Shown: in pieces, positions 23,798 to 32,622 of the stretch
How positions within the stretch are numbered: the first letter of the stretch is position 1
Layout of the letters: each line of letters starts with the position of its first letter
Assembly (NCBI GenBank): GCA_016717335.1
Contig: JADKFS010000008.1
Span: forward strand, 465,607-529,606
Direction of reading: 5' to 3'
Length of the DNA: 64,000 bases
From: Candidatus Ribeiella danica
GTDB lineage: Bacteria > Chloroflexota > Chloroflexia > Chloroflexales > Roseiflexaceae
Made by a program: the position numbers and the translations under genes
Notes under the pieces: generated by a model
Seen by the model: the letters and a program-made list of their open reading frames with translations, nothing else
Told to the model about the DNA's origin: nothing
Database searches by the model: none

Positions 23798-26032
23798 ATG
23801 TCAGAAAGGCAAGTTCACTCAGTTAGCGCCGAGATCGCCGGGCGCACGCTCACGCTGGAGACCGGCAAGCTGGCCGAGCAGGCCGACGGCGCCGTGACGG
23901 TGCGCTACGGCGACACCGTGCTGCTGGCGACGGTCGTCGGCTCGAAGGAGCCGCGCGAGGGGATCGACTTCTTCCCGCTGACGGTCGACTACGAGGAGCG
24001 CATGTACTCGGCCGGCAAGATCCCCGGCAGCTTCTTCAAGCGCGAGGGCCGGCCGACCCAGACCGCGATCCTGACGGCGCGGCTCACCGATCGCCCGCTG
24101 CGCCCGCTCTTCCCCAAGGGCTACCGCAACGAGGTCCAGGTGATCATCACGACCTTCTCGATCGATATGATCAACGACCCGGGCCCGCTGGCGATCATCG
24201 GCGCCTCGGCGGCGCTGTCGCTCTCGGACATCCCGTTCGCCGGGCCGGTCGGCGCGGCGCTGGTCGGCTACCTCGACGGCGCGCTGGTGATCAACCCGGA
24301 GATGGCCGACATGGCCAACAGCCGGCTCGACCTGGTGGTGGCCGGCACCAAAGACGCCGTGCTGATGGTCGAGGCCGGCGCCGAGGAGCTGACCGAGGAC
24401 GAGATGCTCGACGCGGTCCAGCAGGGCCACGCGGTCTGCCGGCAGCTCTGCGAGCTGCAGGAGCAGCTGGTGGCGCTGGCCGGCCGGCCGAAGCGTGCGT
24501 TTACGCCGCCGCCCGCCGACACGTCGCTCGAGGACGCGATCACCATCTACATGGGCGGCCGCCTCAAAGAGGCGATCAACAACTCCGACAAGCCGGCGCG
24601 CCAGGCCGCGACCGACTCCCTGCGCGCCGACGTGCTGGCCCAGTTCACGGCCGACGAGCCGGAGGAGGAGCTGCCCAGCCGCGTCAAGACGGTCACGAAA
24701 GCTTTCGAGGCGCTGCTGAAGGAAGAGGTGCGCTCGGCGATCCTCGAGCACGGCCTGCGCGTCGACGGCCGCAGCCCGACCGAGGTGCGCCCGATCTGGA
24801 TCGACGTCGGCGTGGTGCCGCGCGTGCACGGCACCGGCCTGTTCACCCGCGGCCAGACCCAGGTGCTGACGATCACGACGCTCGGCTCGCCGGGCGAGGA
24901 GCAGCGGCTGGACGACCTCGGGCTCGAGACGACCAAGCGCTACATCCACCACTACAACTTCCCGCCGTTCAGCACCGGCGAGGCCAAGCGGCTGGGCTCG
25001 CCGCGGCGCCGCGATATCGGCCACGGCGCGCTGGCCGAGCGCTCGCTGCTGGCGGTGCTGCCAAGCCAGGACGAGTTCCCCTACACGATGCGCCTGGTCT
25101 CCGAGGTGCTGTCGTCGAACGGCTCCTCGTCGATGGCGTCGGTCTGCGGATCGAGCCTCTCGCTGATGGACGCGGGCGTGCCGATCAAGCGGCCGGTCGC
25201 CGGCGTGGCGATGGGCCTGATCACCGGGCCGAGCGGCAAGTGGAAAGTGCTGACCGACATCCAGGGCCTCGAGGACAACCTCGGCGACATGGACTTCAAG
25301 GTCGCCGGGACCTCCGAGGGCGTGACCGGGCTGCAGATGGACATCAAGACCACCGGCATCACGTTCGATATCATGCGGCAGGCGTTCGCGCAGGCGCGCG
25401 ACGGCCGGCTGCACATCTTGGGCAAGATGAACGAGGTGCTCAGCCAGCCGCGCGAGGAGCTCTCGCCCTTCGCGCCGCGGATCATCACGATCCAGATCAG
25501 CCCCGACAAGATCGGCGCGCTGATCGGGCCGGGCGGCAAGACCATCCGCAGCATCACCGAGTCGACCGGCGCGCAGATCGACGTCGAGGACGACGGCCGG
25601 GTGTTCATCGCCACGGCCGACGGCGAGGCGTCCAAGCGGGCGGTCGCGATGGTCGAGGCGCTGACGCGCGAGATCAAGGTCGGCGACGTGTTCCTGGGCA
25701 AGGTCGTGCGGATCATGCCGTTCGGCGCCTTCGTCAACCTGGTGCCCGGCAAAGACGGCATGGTGCACGTCTCGGAGCTGGACACCACGCGGGTCGAGAA
25801 CGTCGAGGACATCGTGAAGCTGGGCGACGAGATCAACGTGATGGTGATCGGGATCGACCAGGGCACCGGCAAGGTCAGCCTATCGCGGCGCGCGCTGCTG
25901 ACCGGCGAGACGGCCGAGGAGCGGCGGGCGGCCGGCGCGGGTCGCGGCCCGCGCGAGGGCGGCGACCGCGGCGGGCGCGGCGGCGGGCGCGGCTTCGGCG
26001 ACCGCGATCGGCCGCGGCGGCGCGAGCCGTAG
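23798..26032 (+). CDS. pnp: Polynucleotide phosphorylase
   Basis: A 744-residue 3'-5' phosphorolytic exoribonuclease of RNA decay. Order: first RNase PH domain (1-140), helical linker, second RNase PH domain with HHYNFPPFSTGEAKRLGSP and SNGSSSMASVCGSSLSLMDA, KH domain (SPDKIGALIGPGGKTIRSI) and S1 domain (GDVFLGKVVRIMPFGAFVNL). A Gly/Arg-rich tail of about 30 residues follows, which may aid RNA or partner binding. The ATG at 23798 has AAAGGAAAGG upstream; the open frame extending further 5' is repeat sequence. Confidence 0.97.
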   Translation: MSERQVHSVSAEIAGRTLTLETGKLAEQADGAVTVRYGDTVLLATVVGSKEPREGIDFFPLTVDYEERMYSAGKIPGSFFKREGRPTQTAILTARLTDRPLRPLFPKGYRNEVQVIITTFSIDMINDPGPLAIIGASAALSLSDIPFAGPVGAALVGYLDGALVINPEMADMANSRLDLVVAGTKDAVLMVEAGAEELTEDEMLDAVQQGHAVCRQLCELQEQLVALAGRPKRAFTPPPADTSLEDAITIYMGGRLKEAINNSDKPARQAATDSLRADVLAQFTADEPEEELPSRVKTVTKAFEALLKEEVRSAILEHGLRVDGRSPTEVRPIWIDVGVVPRVHGTGLFTRGQTQVLTITTLGSPGEEQRLDDLGLETTKRYIHHYNFPPFSTGEAKRLGSPRRRDIGHGALAERSLLAVLPSQDEFPYTMRLVSEVLSSNGSSSMASVCGSSLSLMDAGVPIKRPVAGVAMGLITGPSGKWKVLTDIQGLEDNLGDMDFKVAGTSEGVTGLQMDIKTTGITFDIMRQAFAQARDGRLHILGKMNEVLSQPREELSPFAPRIITIQISPDKIGALIGPGGKTIRSITESTGAQIDVEDDGRVFIATADGEASKRAVAMVEALTREIKVGDVFLGKVVRIMPFGAFVNLVPGKDGMVHVSELDTTRVENVEDIVKLGDEINVMVIGIDQGTGKVSLSRRALLTGETAEERRAAGAGRGPREGGDRGGRGGGRGFGDRDRPRRREP

Positions 26033-26122
26033 TCGGTAGTCGGTAGTCGGTAGTCAGTACCGGCGAGAATCAATGATTCTCGCTGGCACTGACTACTGAT
26101 ATCTGACTTCTGGCTACTGACC
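26033..26122. repeat. Palindromic GTCGGTA heptamer array after pnp
   Basis: Four GTCGGTA/GTCAGTA units plus GAGAATC/GATTCTC arms face CTGACTACTGATATCTGACT. It forms a hairpin downstream of pnp. Confidence 0.65.
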
Positions 26123-26129
26123 TCTATGC

Positions 26130-26158
26130 TTGACAAGCTCCGCAAAAACTGCTAGAGT
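26130..26158 (+). promoter_or_regulatory. Strong promoter for tRNA-Gly
   Basis: Consensus TTGACA (26130-26135), 17-bp spacer, TAGAGT (26153-26158), 9 bp before the tRNA 5' end. Confidence 0.75.
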
Positions 26159-26166
26159 ATGGGCGC

Positions 26167-26241
26167 GCGGGAGTGGCGCAATGGTAGCGCATGTGCTTCC
26201 CAAGCACAGGGCTGCGGGTTCGAATCCCGTCTCCCGCTCCA
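26167..26241 (+). tRNA. tRNA-Gly (anticodon CCC)
   Basis: A 75-nt cloverleaf: acceptor GCGGGAG with CTCCCGC, D arm around GCGCAATGGTAGCGC, anticodon arm TGTGC-TTCCCAA-GCACA with anticodon CCC reading GGG codons, T arm with GGTTCGAATCC, discriminator T and an encoded CCA. A consensus promoter and an intrinsic terminator make it a single-gene transcription unit. Confidence 0.97.
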
Positions 26242-26263
26242 CTTCTGAGGCTTCAGAAAGCCA

Positions 26264-26299
26264 AACCCCACCGAGCGATCGGTGGGGTTCTTCGTTTTG
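26264..26299 (+). terminator. Intrinsic terminator of tRNA-Gly
   Basis: AACCCCACCGA and TCGGTGGGGTT form an 11-bp stem, followed by CTTCGTTTTG. Confidence 0.85.
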
Positions 26300-26375
26300 A
26301 CAGCCATGATGATCCCCGGCTGCCTCGCTCCCGCTTCCGCCCTGCCTCTCCGGCGCGCACGTGGAGCGCTTGCGA

Positions 26376-26945
26376 TCACAGTGCCGGCAGATTGCCGGGA
26401 AATATGGCGCCCAGGTACTCCACGACGCCAGGCGAGTGGGAGCGGCGCACCACCGGGTTCAGCGGCTTCTTGGCAGCGAGTTCGATCATCCGAATGTACG
26501 ACTCGCGCACGAGCGGCCAGACCGCGCCAATATCACGCGCCAGAAACCAGCACCACACCGCCTCCGGCGCGCTGGGAAACTCCGGCGCATTCGGGCGCGG
26601 GGCGCGACCTCCGCCGGCGCACCACTGCAGATCGGCGAGATTGTCGCCGCGAAGATACGGGGCGAGCACCGCGGCAGCTTGCGATGGGCCGTGGAGCGTG
26701 AGCGCGATCCTATCGCGTGAGAGATCACAGACATAGATCATCCCGATCGTCAATCGGACCGCCTCCTGCCCCTTGGGGCAGAGTGTCACGCCCCAGCGCT
26801 CGGGCGCGCTGCGGCGTGCATGTTCGATCGAGCCGGCAAGAATCGCAAGGCATTGGCGACGAACGGGTGCTTCTGTGAGCCACTCGGTGATCCATTCCTC
26901 GGCGAGGTCGCTCGACGCCCGCTCGCGCGCAGACAGCTTTATCAC
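26376..26945 (-). CDS. Hypothetical protein
   Basis: A 189-residue soluble protein that I cannot assign. The N-terminal half is helical with WITEWLTEAPVRRQCLAILA; the middle has strand-like ALTLHGPSQAAAVLAPYLRG. The C-terminal part has AVWCWFLARDIGAVWPLVRE and KPLNPVVRRSHSPGVVEYLG. The SHSPGVVEYL motif and its Trp-rich surroundings look like a conserved bacterial family of unknown role. No signal peptide or membrane helix. The composition is less GC-rich than neighbouring core genes, and it sits at the edge of an accessory stretch (26.3-31 kb). Confidence 0.6.
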   Translation of the reverse strand: MIKLSARERASSDLAEEWITEWLTEAPVRRQCLAILAGSIEHARRSAPERWGVTLCPKGQEAVRLTIGMIYVCDLSRDRIALTLHGPSQAAAVLAPYLRGDNLADLQWCAGGGRAPRPNAPEFPSAPEAVWCWFLARDIGAVWPLVRESYIRMIELAAKKPLNPVVRRSHSPGVVEYLGAIFPGNLPAL

Positions 26946-27113
26946 GGCTTTATCCCTACACTACGCCATTTCGCCCAAGCACACAGTACAATCGGGCACC
27001 CGCAGCGGCTGCTCCGCCCGCCTCCGTCCGCGCTGGCCACTGCCCAGGTTGCGCTCTGCGCGTTGCGCTCGTATCCGCTCCAGCGCCACCGGCATGTCTT
27101 TGGACAGACGCTT

Positions 27114-27166
27114 CAGGTATTCGTCATCGCCGAGATGGTCCTCGCGTCGGCCATGACGAATACCTG
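27114..27166. terminator. Perfect 14-bp inverted repeat downstream of the GV-repeat gene
   Basis: CAGGTATTCGTCAT (27114-27127) and ATGACGAATACCTG (27153-27166) frame a 25-nt loop whose GC-rich bases can pair further. It lies 14 bp past the stop of the gene ending at 27180. There is no T-run, so a terminator role is tentative. Confidence 0.4.
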
Positions 27167-27179
27167 CCAGGTGGTCGAG

Positions 27180-28865
27180 TCACGCTTCGCCGGTGCTTCG
27201 ATCATCCGTGGGGCGGCCCTGGTCGTCCAACCGCGGCGGGCGCTGTTCCACCAGCCGGCGGGTGATGTCGTCGTGCGCGCCCCAGCCGATGCCCGGCCCC
27301 TGCCGGTCGTCCGTCAAGCCCGGATGGAGATAGGCGCCGCACACGTCCGCGGGCTTGGCCTCTTCCACCACCAGCGGGAACGCCTGCGCCCACGCGTCCT
27401 GGCGGATGCCGGTCACCTGCCAGCAGACCTTCAGCCCCGCGCGACCGCCGGCGATCCGAAACTGGTTGTCGGCCAGTTCGTCGGCAATGTGCAGCTCGGG
27501 CGCCGGCGCGCCGATGGCCGTGAGTTGATACCGGACGTCGCGATTGAGGCGCTCGAACCATGGCGGCAGGACCACCGTCGCCGCGCCGTCGTCGTCGAGC
27601 ACGGCCGTCCCATCGTAGACGTTCTTGCGCACATCGGACTCGACGAAGGAGTGGTTGAGGTAGGTATTGGCCGGGTCGAGCGGGTGATCGATCTTGAACC
27701 CGCCGCCGCCTTTCTGCAGCTCACCGGCGACGTAGACTTTGCCGATGAACACCCCCGCGTAGCCGTTAAAGTTGACGCTGTAGTCTGGGCGGCGGCAGAT
27801 GCCGCGGATGGCGGGGCTATTGATGTCGCCGCGCCAGGTCGACCCCTCAACGCCCGTGCCGGTGTCGGCATGGCCGTACACGCCGGCGGCCCCTTCCGCG
27901 CGGCCGTACACGCCCACGCCCGACCCCTGGCCGTCGCCGTGAATGGCCGAGCGGTAGCTGACGCCGTAGACGCCGTTGCCGAACGGGCTGCGGCCGTACA
28001 CGCCGGCGCCCCGGTCGCTGATACCCGCGACGCCGCTGCCGCCGTCGGTGGGGTTGATGCCGACGACGCCGCTCTTCCCGGCCACATGCGCCTGGCCGAA
28101 CACCGCGTCGTTGTTCGCGCTCTCGGCGAAGACGCCGATGCCCGTGCCGCTGCCGGCGATGACCGCCGTGCCGGTGCTGCTGCGCGCGGCGACCCCGGTG
28201 CCGTCCTGGCTCTCTCCCGTGACGCCGGTCCCCCAGTCGTTCGGATTCGAGCCATACACGCCGCTGCGATCCCGCGCGCGCGTTTGCCCGACGACGCCGT
28301 GGTTGCTGCCGCTCTCGCCGACCACGCCGGGGCCACCCTCGCTGCGGCCGTACACGCCGTTGCCCTGCATGCTGATGCCGGCGACGCCGCTACCGCCCTC
28401 GCTGGCGTTGAAGCCGACGACGCCGCTCTTGCGCGGGGCCTGCGTCCGCCCGACCACCCCGTCGTCCCCCTCGCTCTCCGCGCGCACGCCATTGCCGGTC
28501 ACGCTCCGCCCGGCGACGCCGGCGCCATCCTGGCTGACGCCCAGCACGCCATTTCCGGCCGGGTTCGTCCCGAACACGCCGCTCTTGCCAAAGGCGAGCG
28601 CCTGGCCGACGACGCCGTCGTTGTTCTTACTCGCGCCGACGACGCCATTGCCGTCGCCGCTCTGCCCGCGCACGCCGTTGCTGTTCGAGCTGCGGCCCAA
28701 CACGGCGTCGGCGCTGTCGCTGCGTCCGAGCACCGCGATGCTATTGGTGCTGGTGCCCGCGACGCCGACGCTATTGGTGCTGGTGCCGAGCACCCCTGGG
28801 CCGCCGTCGGTGTTCTCGCCCCACACAGCCGCGTCGGTGGTCGATGATTGCTCGTGCAAAGTCAT
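27180..28865 (-). CDS. Surface-type protein with GV-rich repeats and a conserved C-terminal domain
   Basis: A 561-residue protein in two parts. Residues about 10-360 are degenerate repeats of the type GVxGxSxxGxGVxG, with phrases such as GVYGRSEGGPGVVGESGSNH and KSGVVGINPTDGGSGVAGIS; the regular Gly-Val spacing suggests a beta-solenoid or fibre-like shaft. Residues about 365-561 hold a domain seen in other such proteins: FKIDHPLDPAN, LNHSFVESDVRKNVYDG, WFERLNRDVRYQLTAIGAPA and CWQVTGIRQDAWAQ. There is no signal peptide, so export, if any, is by another route. It could be a tail-fibre-like or extracellular structural protein; function is unknown. The ATG at 28865 follows a GAGAGGAGC ribosome site. 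Confidence 0.7.
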   Translation of the reverse strand: MTLHEQSSTTDAAVWGENTDGGPGVLGTSTNSVGVAGTSTNSIAVLGRSDSADAVLGRSSNSNGVRGQSGDGNGVVGASKNNDGVVGQALAFGKSGVFGTNPAGNGVLGVSQDGAGVAGRSVTGNGVRAESEGDDGVVGRTQAPRKSGVVGFNASEGGSGVAGISMQGNGVYGRSEGGPGVVGESGSNHGVVGQTRARDRSGVYGSNPNDWGTGVTGESQDGTGVAARSSTGTAVIAGSGTGIGVFAESANNDAVFGQAHVAGKSGVVGINPTDGGSGVAGISDRGAGVYGRSPFGNGVYGVSYRSAIHGDGQGSGVGVYGRAEGAAGVYGHADTGTGVEGSTWRGDINSPAIRGICRRPDYSVNFNGYAGVFIGKVYVAGELQKGGGGFKIDHPLDPANTYLNHSFVESDVRKNVYDGTAVLDDDGAATVVLPPWFERLNRDVRYQLTAIGAPAPELHIADELADNQFRIAGGRAGLKVCWQVTGIRQDAWAQAFPLVVEEAKPADVCGAYLHPGLTDDRQGPGIGWGAHDDITRRLVEQRPPRLDDQGRPTDDRSTGEA

Positions 28866-29063
28866 GCGCGTTGCTCCTCTCTTGTGTTTCCATCGGAGGC
28901 CGACCGCCCGCTCGGCGTGGCAAAATCGCATCAATCTCGCGCGCCGCTGGCAGTCGGGCGGCGTGTGTGCCGTTCGGCCACAGCCGCTCTTGCTCTCACG
29001 ATACGTCAATGGACACCATGCAGCGTATCCGAACACGATTGTGCTGTCAAGGCAGCGGCGCGG

Positions 29064-29195
29064 GCAGCGCTGAAGCCGATCCACAACTGGGTCAAGCACT
29101 ACGAGCGGACGTGGAACGAGCGCTTCGACGCGCTGGGCGACCTGCTGGAGGAGCTCAAAGAAACGGAGGAAGGACCTGCTGGCAGTGGCGAGTAA
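29064..29195 (+). pseudogene. C-terminal remnant of an ArsR-family regulator
   Basis: Only the last 40 or so codons of an ArsR/SmtB-type regulator are recognisable, around LKPIHNWVKHYERTWNERFD and ALGDLLEELKE. This matches the end of regulators of the type that precede AHSA1/SRPBCC proteins. The DNA-binding helix-turn-helix is missing, and the upstream frame is unrelated sequence. It is best read as a truncated gene left in an accessory region. Assignment is by recalled family pattern. Confidence 0.45.
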
Positions 29196-29242
29196 GGGCG
29201 CGGCAGCAGTGACGCTCCCGACGAACACGCAGATCCTGATCA

Positions 29243-29350
29243 CATCGTTCGTGGTTGTGGCGCGGCGGCAAAGCCGCCGCGCCACAACTACGAAAAAGAA
29301 ACCCCCGCCCCTGGCAGGGGCGGGGGCAGGGGGTGGGGTTTGTAACATAC
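29243..29350. repeat. Composite hairpin element
   Basis: A stem of about 21 bp with one mismatch (CGTGGTTGTGGCGCGGCGGC, loop AAA, facing GCCGCCGCGCCACAACTACG). It is followed by AAAAAGAAACCCCCGCCCC, a GGGGCGGGGG arm and CAGGGGGTGGGG. It lies between convergent genes. Confidence 0.75.
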
Positions 29351-29398
29351 GGGATTCATCCCCGCCCCTGCCCAGGGCAGGGAGCAGATTGGAGGCGC

Positions 29399-30280
29399 TT
29401 AGCTGCCGGCGATCTCCACCGTGTCGCCCGCGGGAACGTGCGACAGAATCCAGTTGAGCACCTCCGCCCGGTCCGTCCGGTACGCGAAGTCGACGCCCTG
29501 GCAGGTCTGGGCGCTGAGGCCGAACGAGTTCACGGCCACGATCAGGTTCGAGCTGGTGCCGCCGTAGAAGAACGGCCCGCCCGAGTCGCCGTTGCACGTG
29601 CCGCCGCGGCCGCCGCCGGGATTGTTGGAGGTCTGCAGGTTGTAGCCGTCGGTCAGATGGCTGCGCAGATTGACCAGCGTGGAGGTGGCCATCAGGCGCT
29701 CGCGGAACGAGAGTACGTGCGCCGGGTTCTTGGCGCTCAGCCCGTAGCCGCTGACGGTGAACGTCAGCTCCTGCTGGCCGCGCCGCGTGGCCAGCCCGTC
29801 GAGCGTGCCGGCCGCGGCCAGCACACCGTACTCGCCGGGGTCGATCGCCTGGTCGAGGATCACCAGCCCGACGTCGTGCGTGTTCGGGAAGGTGACGAAG
29901 CCGTCATAGCCGTAGTTGTACAGCTCGTGCGACGTCGCGCAGAGCGTCCCGAGCGTGCCGGCGGCGCAGTAGTCCGGGTAGCCGGTGACCGGGTCGAGCT
30001 CGGTGGCCGGGTCGTAGTGGACCCCGGCGTCCTGCTGGAAGTAGACGCGCGCCGAGACCGCGCCCTCGACGCAGTGGCCGGCGGTCAGGAACACGTGCTC
30101 GGATAGCAGCGAGCCCGAGCAGCGGCCGATGAACTCGCCGCTCGCGTCGTAGCCCACCAGCAGCCCGACGTAGGGGTGCTCGAAGTCCTTGACGTAGTTG
30201 CCGGTGATCGCGCTCGCGGGCGCGACGACCACCAGCGCAACCAGCAGCACGGACAGTCCGATCAGCAGTCTTCGCTTCAT
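29399..30280 (-). CDS. Secreted trypsin-like serine protease
   Basis: A 293-residue S1-family protease with a Sec signal peptide (LLIGLSVLLVALVVVAPASA, cleavage near residue 24). The triad is visible: His in FLTAGHC, Asp in NTHDVGLVIL and Ser in CNGDSGGP. Four or more cysteines outside the signal suggest disulfides. Specificity is not predictable; the residue six before the Ser region is within RGGTCNGDSGG. There is no clear pro-region, so activation may be simple. GGAGGAG supports the ATG at 30280. A long intergenic region lies upstream. Confidence 0.9.
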   Translation of the reverse strand: MKRRLLIGLSVLLVALVVVAPASAITGNYVKDFEHPYVGLLVGYDASGEFIGRCSGSLLSEHVFLTAGHCVEGAVSARVYFQQDAGVHYDPATELDPVTGYPDYCAAGTLGTLCATSHELYNYGYDGFVTFPNTHDVGLVILDQAIDPGEYGVLAAAGTLDGLATRRGQQELTFTVSGYGLSAKNPAHVLSFRERLMATSTLVNLRSHLTDGYNLQTSNNPGGGRGGTCNGDSGGPFFYGGTSSNLIVAVNSFGLSAQTCQGVDFAYRTDRAEVLNWILSHVPAGDTVEIAGS

Positions 30281-31074
30281 GGATCACTCCTCCTTCGTTG
30301 ATACCGCGGCTGAAGAGCGCGTGGCCGCCCGCCGACGACGTATCGCCCGCACGGGTTTGTGGTCGCGCTCGCTCGAAGAGGGGCGGGCGGCTGGCATCGG
30401 GCCGGCTGCCCCTGCAGCGTTGCGCAGAACGATAAAGCCACTCTGCTGGACGCTATACCAACATGAACCACCAGTCGGCCGCAAAATACTGATATTTTAG
30501 TTAAATATGTTAAACATTGCCTCCTCAGCCCAGCTTGCGGGCAGATCTTGGCACGACCGGCAACCATAGTGGCACGTTGTCACATGCGCCGTACCAGGCG
30601 CTGCGGCGATCGTCGCCGCAGGTGCGCGCGTGCTTGCGGCCAGCGGGCCGAGACTCGCCGGCGACGAGGCCGCGCCCGAATACCCCTTTCTGACGCGGTT
30701 TGCCACGAAGCCCGGCAGCGCGGCCAAAGCAGCGGCGAGCGCGAAAAGTGCGGCACCGGCAGCGAATGCGCCTCATTGGCACGCCGGCGAATCGCCCGGC
30801 CGACCTGTGACCATACAGGGAGCATCGAGCTATAGACAGCGGAGCTGGTTCGGTGCTATGGTTGTCACAGGTTAAGAAATAGTTAAACGAATTCCAGCGG
30901 ACCTGCACCTTACAAACCGAGCCACTCACCGAGCCAGACACCCGGCGTCGCGCCAATGAGCGGCCGGCTGTCCCGCGGAACGGCCGAGCCAATCGTCGAT
31001 CGGCCGTCACCCGTGTCCTTTGGACTGGCACCTACATCGCACTCACGCATCGAATGGTTCAAGGAGGACATACT
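30281..31074. other. Long divergent intergenic region
   Basis: This 794-base stretch separates the divergent protease and alginate-lyase-family genes. Open frames in it have unlikely composition and no ribosome sites. An AT-rich island at 30485-30520 (TGATATTTTAGTTAAATATG and TTAAACATT) and another near 30868-30893 could be promoter or regulator sites. No gene is called. Confidence 0.4.
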
Positions 31075-32208
31075 ATGAACGCACCCATTATCGAGCGCAG
31101 CCATCGCTCTTTCCGCACACATCGTTCGGCGAAGCTACTCAGCACGATCTTGATCGTCGCCTGTCTGATCGCCAGCGTCGTCGCCATCGGCCTGCCGAGC
31201 ACATCGAGCGCAGCCCCCGCGGCCGCGGCCGGCGCGCCGGTCCTCGTACAGCCGGCCACCGGCGGCTACCTGGGCAGCGCCACCGAACTCGCCCAGCGCA
31301 AGCAGCTGGCCAGCCAGGGCGTCGAGCCGTACAAGTCGGCGGTCAGCGACGCGCTCAACTTCGCGAACGGCAAGCTGAGCGCCAACCCGTCGCCGCAGGA
31401 GCCGCTGAACATCTCCGGCACCACCGGCGCGTTCGTCGACGACACCGCCGCCGCCTACGGGCTGGCGCTGGCCTACAGCGTCAGCGGTGACGCGAAGTAC
31501 GCGCAAAAGGCCCGCGCCTTCATGATGGCCTGGGTGAACACCACCAAGAGCACGAGCAACACCTGCCCGAACAGCGGATCGTGCCAGACCTCGCTGATCA
31601 TCAGCCGCGTGGCGCCGGGCTTCGTCTTTGCCGCCAGCCTGATCAAGCCGTCGGGCGCGCTCAGCGCCGCCGACGACCAGGCCTTCCGCACGTGGCTGCG
31701 CACGGTCATCCTGCCGACGGCCTCGCAGCGCATCAACAACTGGGGCGACGCCGGCACGTTCATGCGCGTCGCCGTGACCGACTACCTGGGCGACACGGCC
31801 GGCTTCGCCGCCGCGATCGCCAAGTGGAAGTCGCTGGCCGACCTGATCGCCTCCGACGGGCACATCCCCGAGGAGACCCGCCGCGGCACGAGCGGCCTGG
31901 ACTACACCCAGGAGGCGCTGGACTACAAGATCGCCGTGGCGGTGATCGCCGAGCGGCGCGGCGTCAACCTGTGGGACTACGGCCGGTTCAAGCTGGCGGT
32001 CGACTACGTCGCCAAGTACGTGCTCAGCCCGAGCGCGTGGCCGTGGGCCACCGGCGCGTCGGCCAGCATCCACCCGCTCTGGGAGGTTGGCTACCAGCAC
32101 TGGCGCAGCTCGGCCTACCAGCCGATCATTCTGAAGCGCCGGCCGTACGGCTCAACCGGACACTCGGCGGTGCGCTGGACGACCCTGACGAGCGGCATCC
32201 CCTTCTAG
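31075..32208 (+). CDS. Secreted alginate-lyase-family protein
   Basis: A 377-residue exported protein with a long N-region and signal helix (LLSTILIVACLIASVVAIGL) and processing near SSAAPA. The rest is an all-helical (alpha/alpha) lyase-like domain: DTAAAYGLALAYSVSGDAKY, KARAFMMAWVNTT, the NNWGDAGTFMRVAV segment with candidate catalytic Asn/Trp, and HIPEETRRGTSGLDYTQEAL. The pattern fits the alginate lyase family PF05426, enzymes that cleave uronic-acid polysaccharides by beta-elimination; the true substrate is unknown. AAGGAGGACA supports the ATG at 31075. It may help digest extracellular polysaccharide. Confidence 0.75.
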   Translation: MNAPIIERSHRSFRTHRSAKLLSTILIVACLIASVVAIGLPSTSSAAPAAAAGAPVLVQPATGGYLGSATELAQRKQLASQGVEPYKSAVSDALNFANGKLSANPSPQEPLNISGTTGAFVDDTAAAYGLALAYSVSGDAKYAQKARAFMMAWVNTTKSTSNTCPNSGSCQTSLIISRVAPGFVFAASLIKPSGALSAADDQAFRTWLRTVILPTASQRINNWGDAGTFMRVAVTDYLGDTAGFAAAIAKWKSLADLIASDGHIPEETRRGTSGLDYTQEALDYKIAVAVIAERRGVNLWDYGRFKLAVDYVAKYVLSPSAWPWATGASASIHPLWEVGYQHWRSSAYQPIILKRRPYGSTGHSAVRWTTLTSGIPF

Positions 32209-32211
32209 GCT

Positions 32212-32620
32212 ACATTTTCCTCTCTGCCCCTCTCTCCCATTCTGGGAGAGAGGGGCTTTGCTGTTTCAGCTGGAGGCCCTCACCCCCTTACTCCCTCTCC
32301 CAGCGGGAGAGGAGGATTCTTGGCTGGCGCCAGCCAAATTTCACCACCGCCAATTGTGAACCCCCGCCCCTGGCAGGGGTCTTTTGGGGGGGTAGGTTTC
32401 TGTTCTTGCGCATTGTACTGCGGCAGATGACCCCACCCCCTGCCCCCTCCCCTTCGAGGGGAGGGGGTGTGCCCTGTGGTGCTGTGGTGCGCTGCTTTGC
32501 AGCGCACCACAGCACCACCACGAATCCCCCCTCTCCCGCTGGGAGAGGGCAATAACGTCCAGATGCCATCTGGAAAAAACCTACCCCCAAGAGGGGCAGG
32601 GGGTGGGGTGCTGAAGATAG
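32212..32620. repeat. Two composite hairpin elements between convergent genes
   Basis: A TCTCTCCCATTCTGGGAGAGA hairpin (32234-32254) comes first. Then C-rich/G-rich flanks surround the long hairpin GTGGTGCTGTGGTGCGCTGC / GCAGCGCACCACAGCACCAC (about 32477-32519). TCTCCCGCTGGGAGA and AGGGGCAGGGGGTGGGG follow. No coding frame is credible here. Confidence 0.7.
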
Positions 32621-32622
32621 TA

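Noticed and set aside
26820..28847. 675-residue plus-strand open frame
   Set aside because: It is the complement shadow of the GV-repeat gene on the minus strand; it is His/Asp/Arg-rich without family features and has no ribosome site.
30497..31031. Small open frames between the protease and alginate-lyase-family genes
   Set aside because: No ribosome site, unlikely residue composition, and no conserved motif on either strand.
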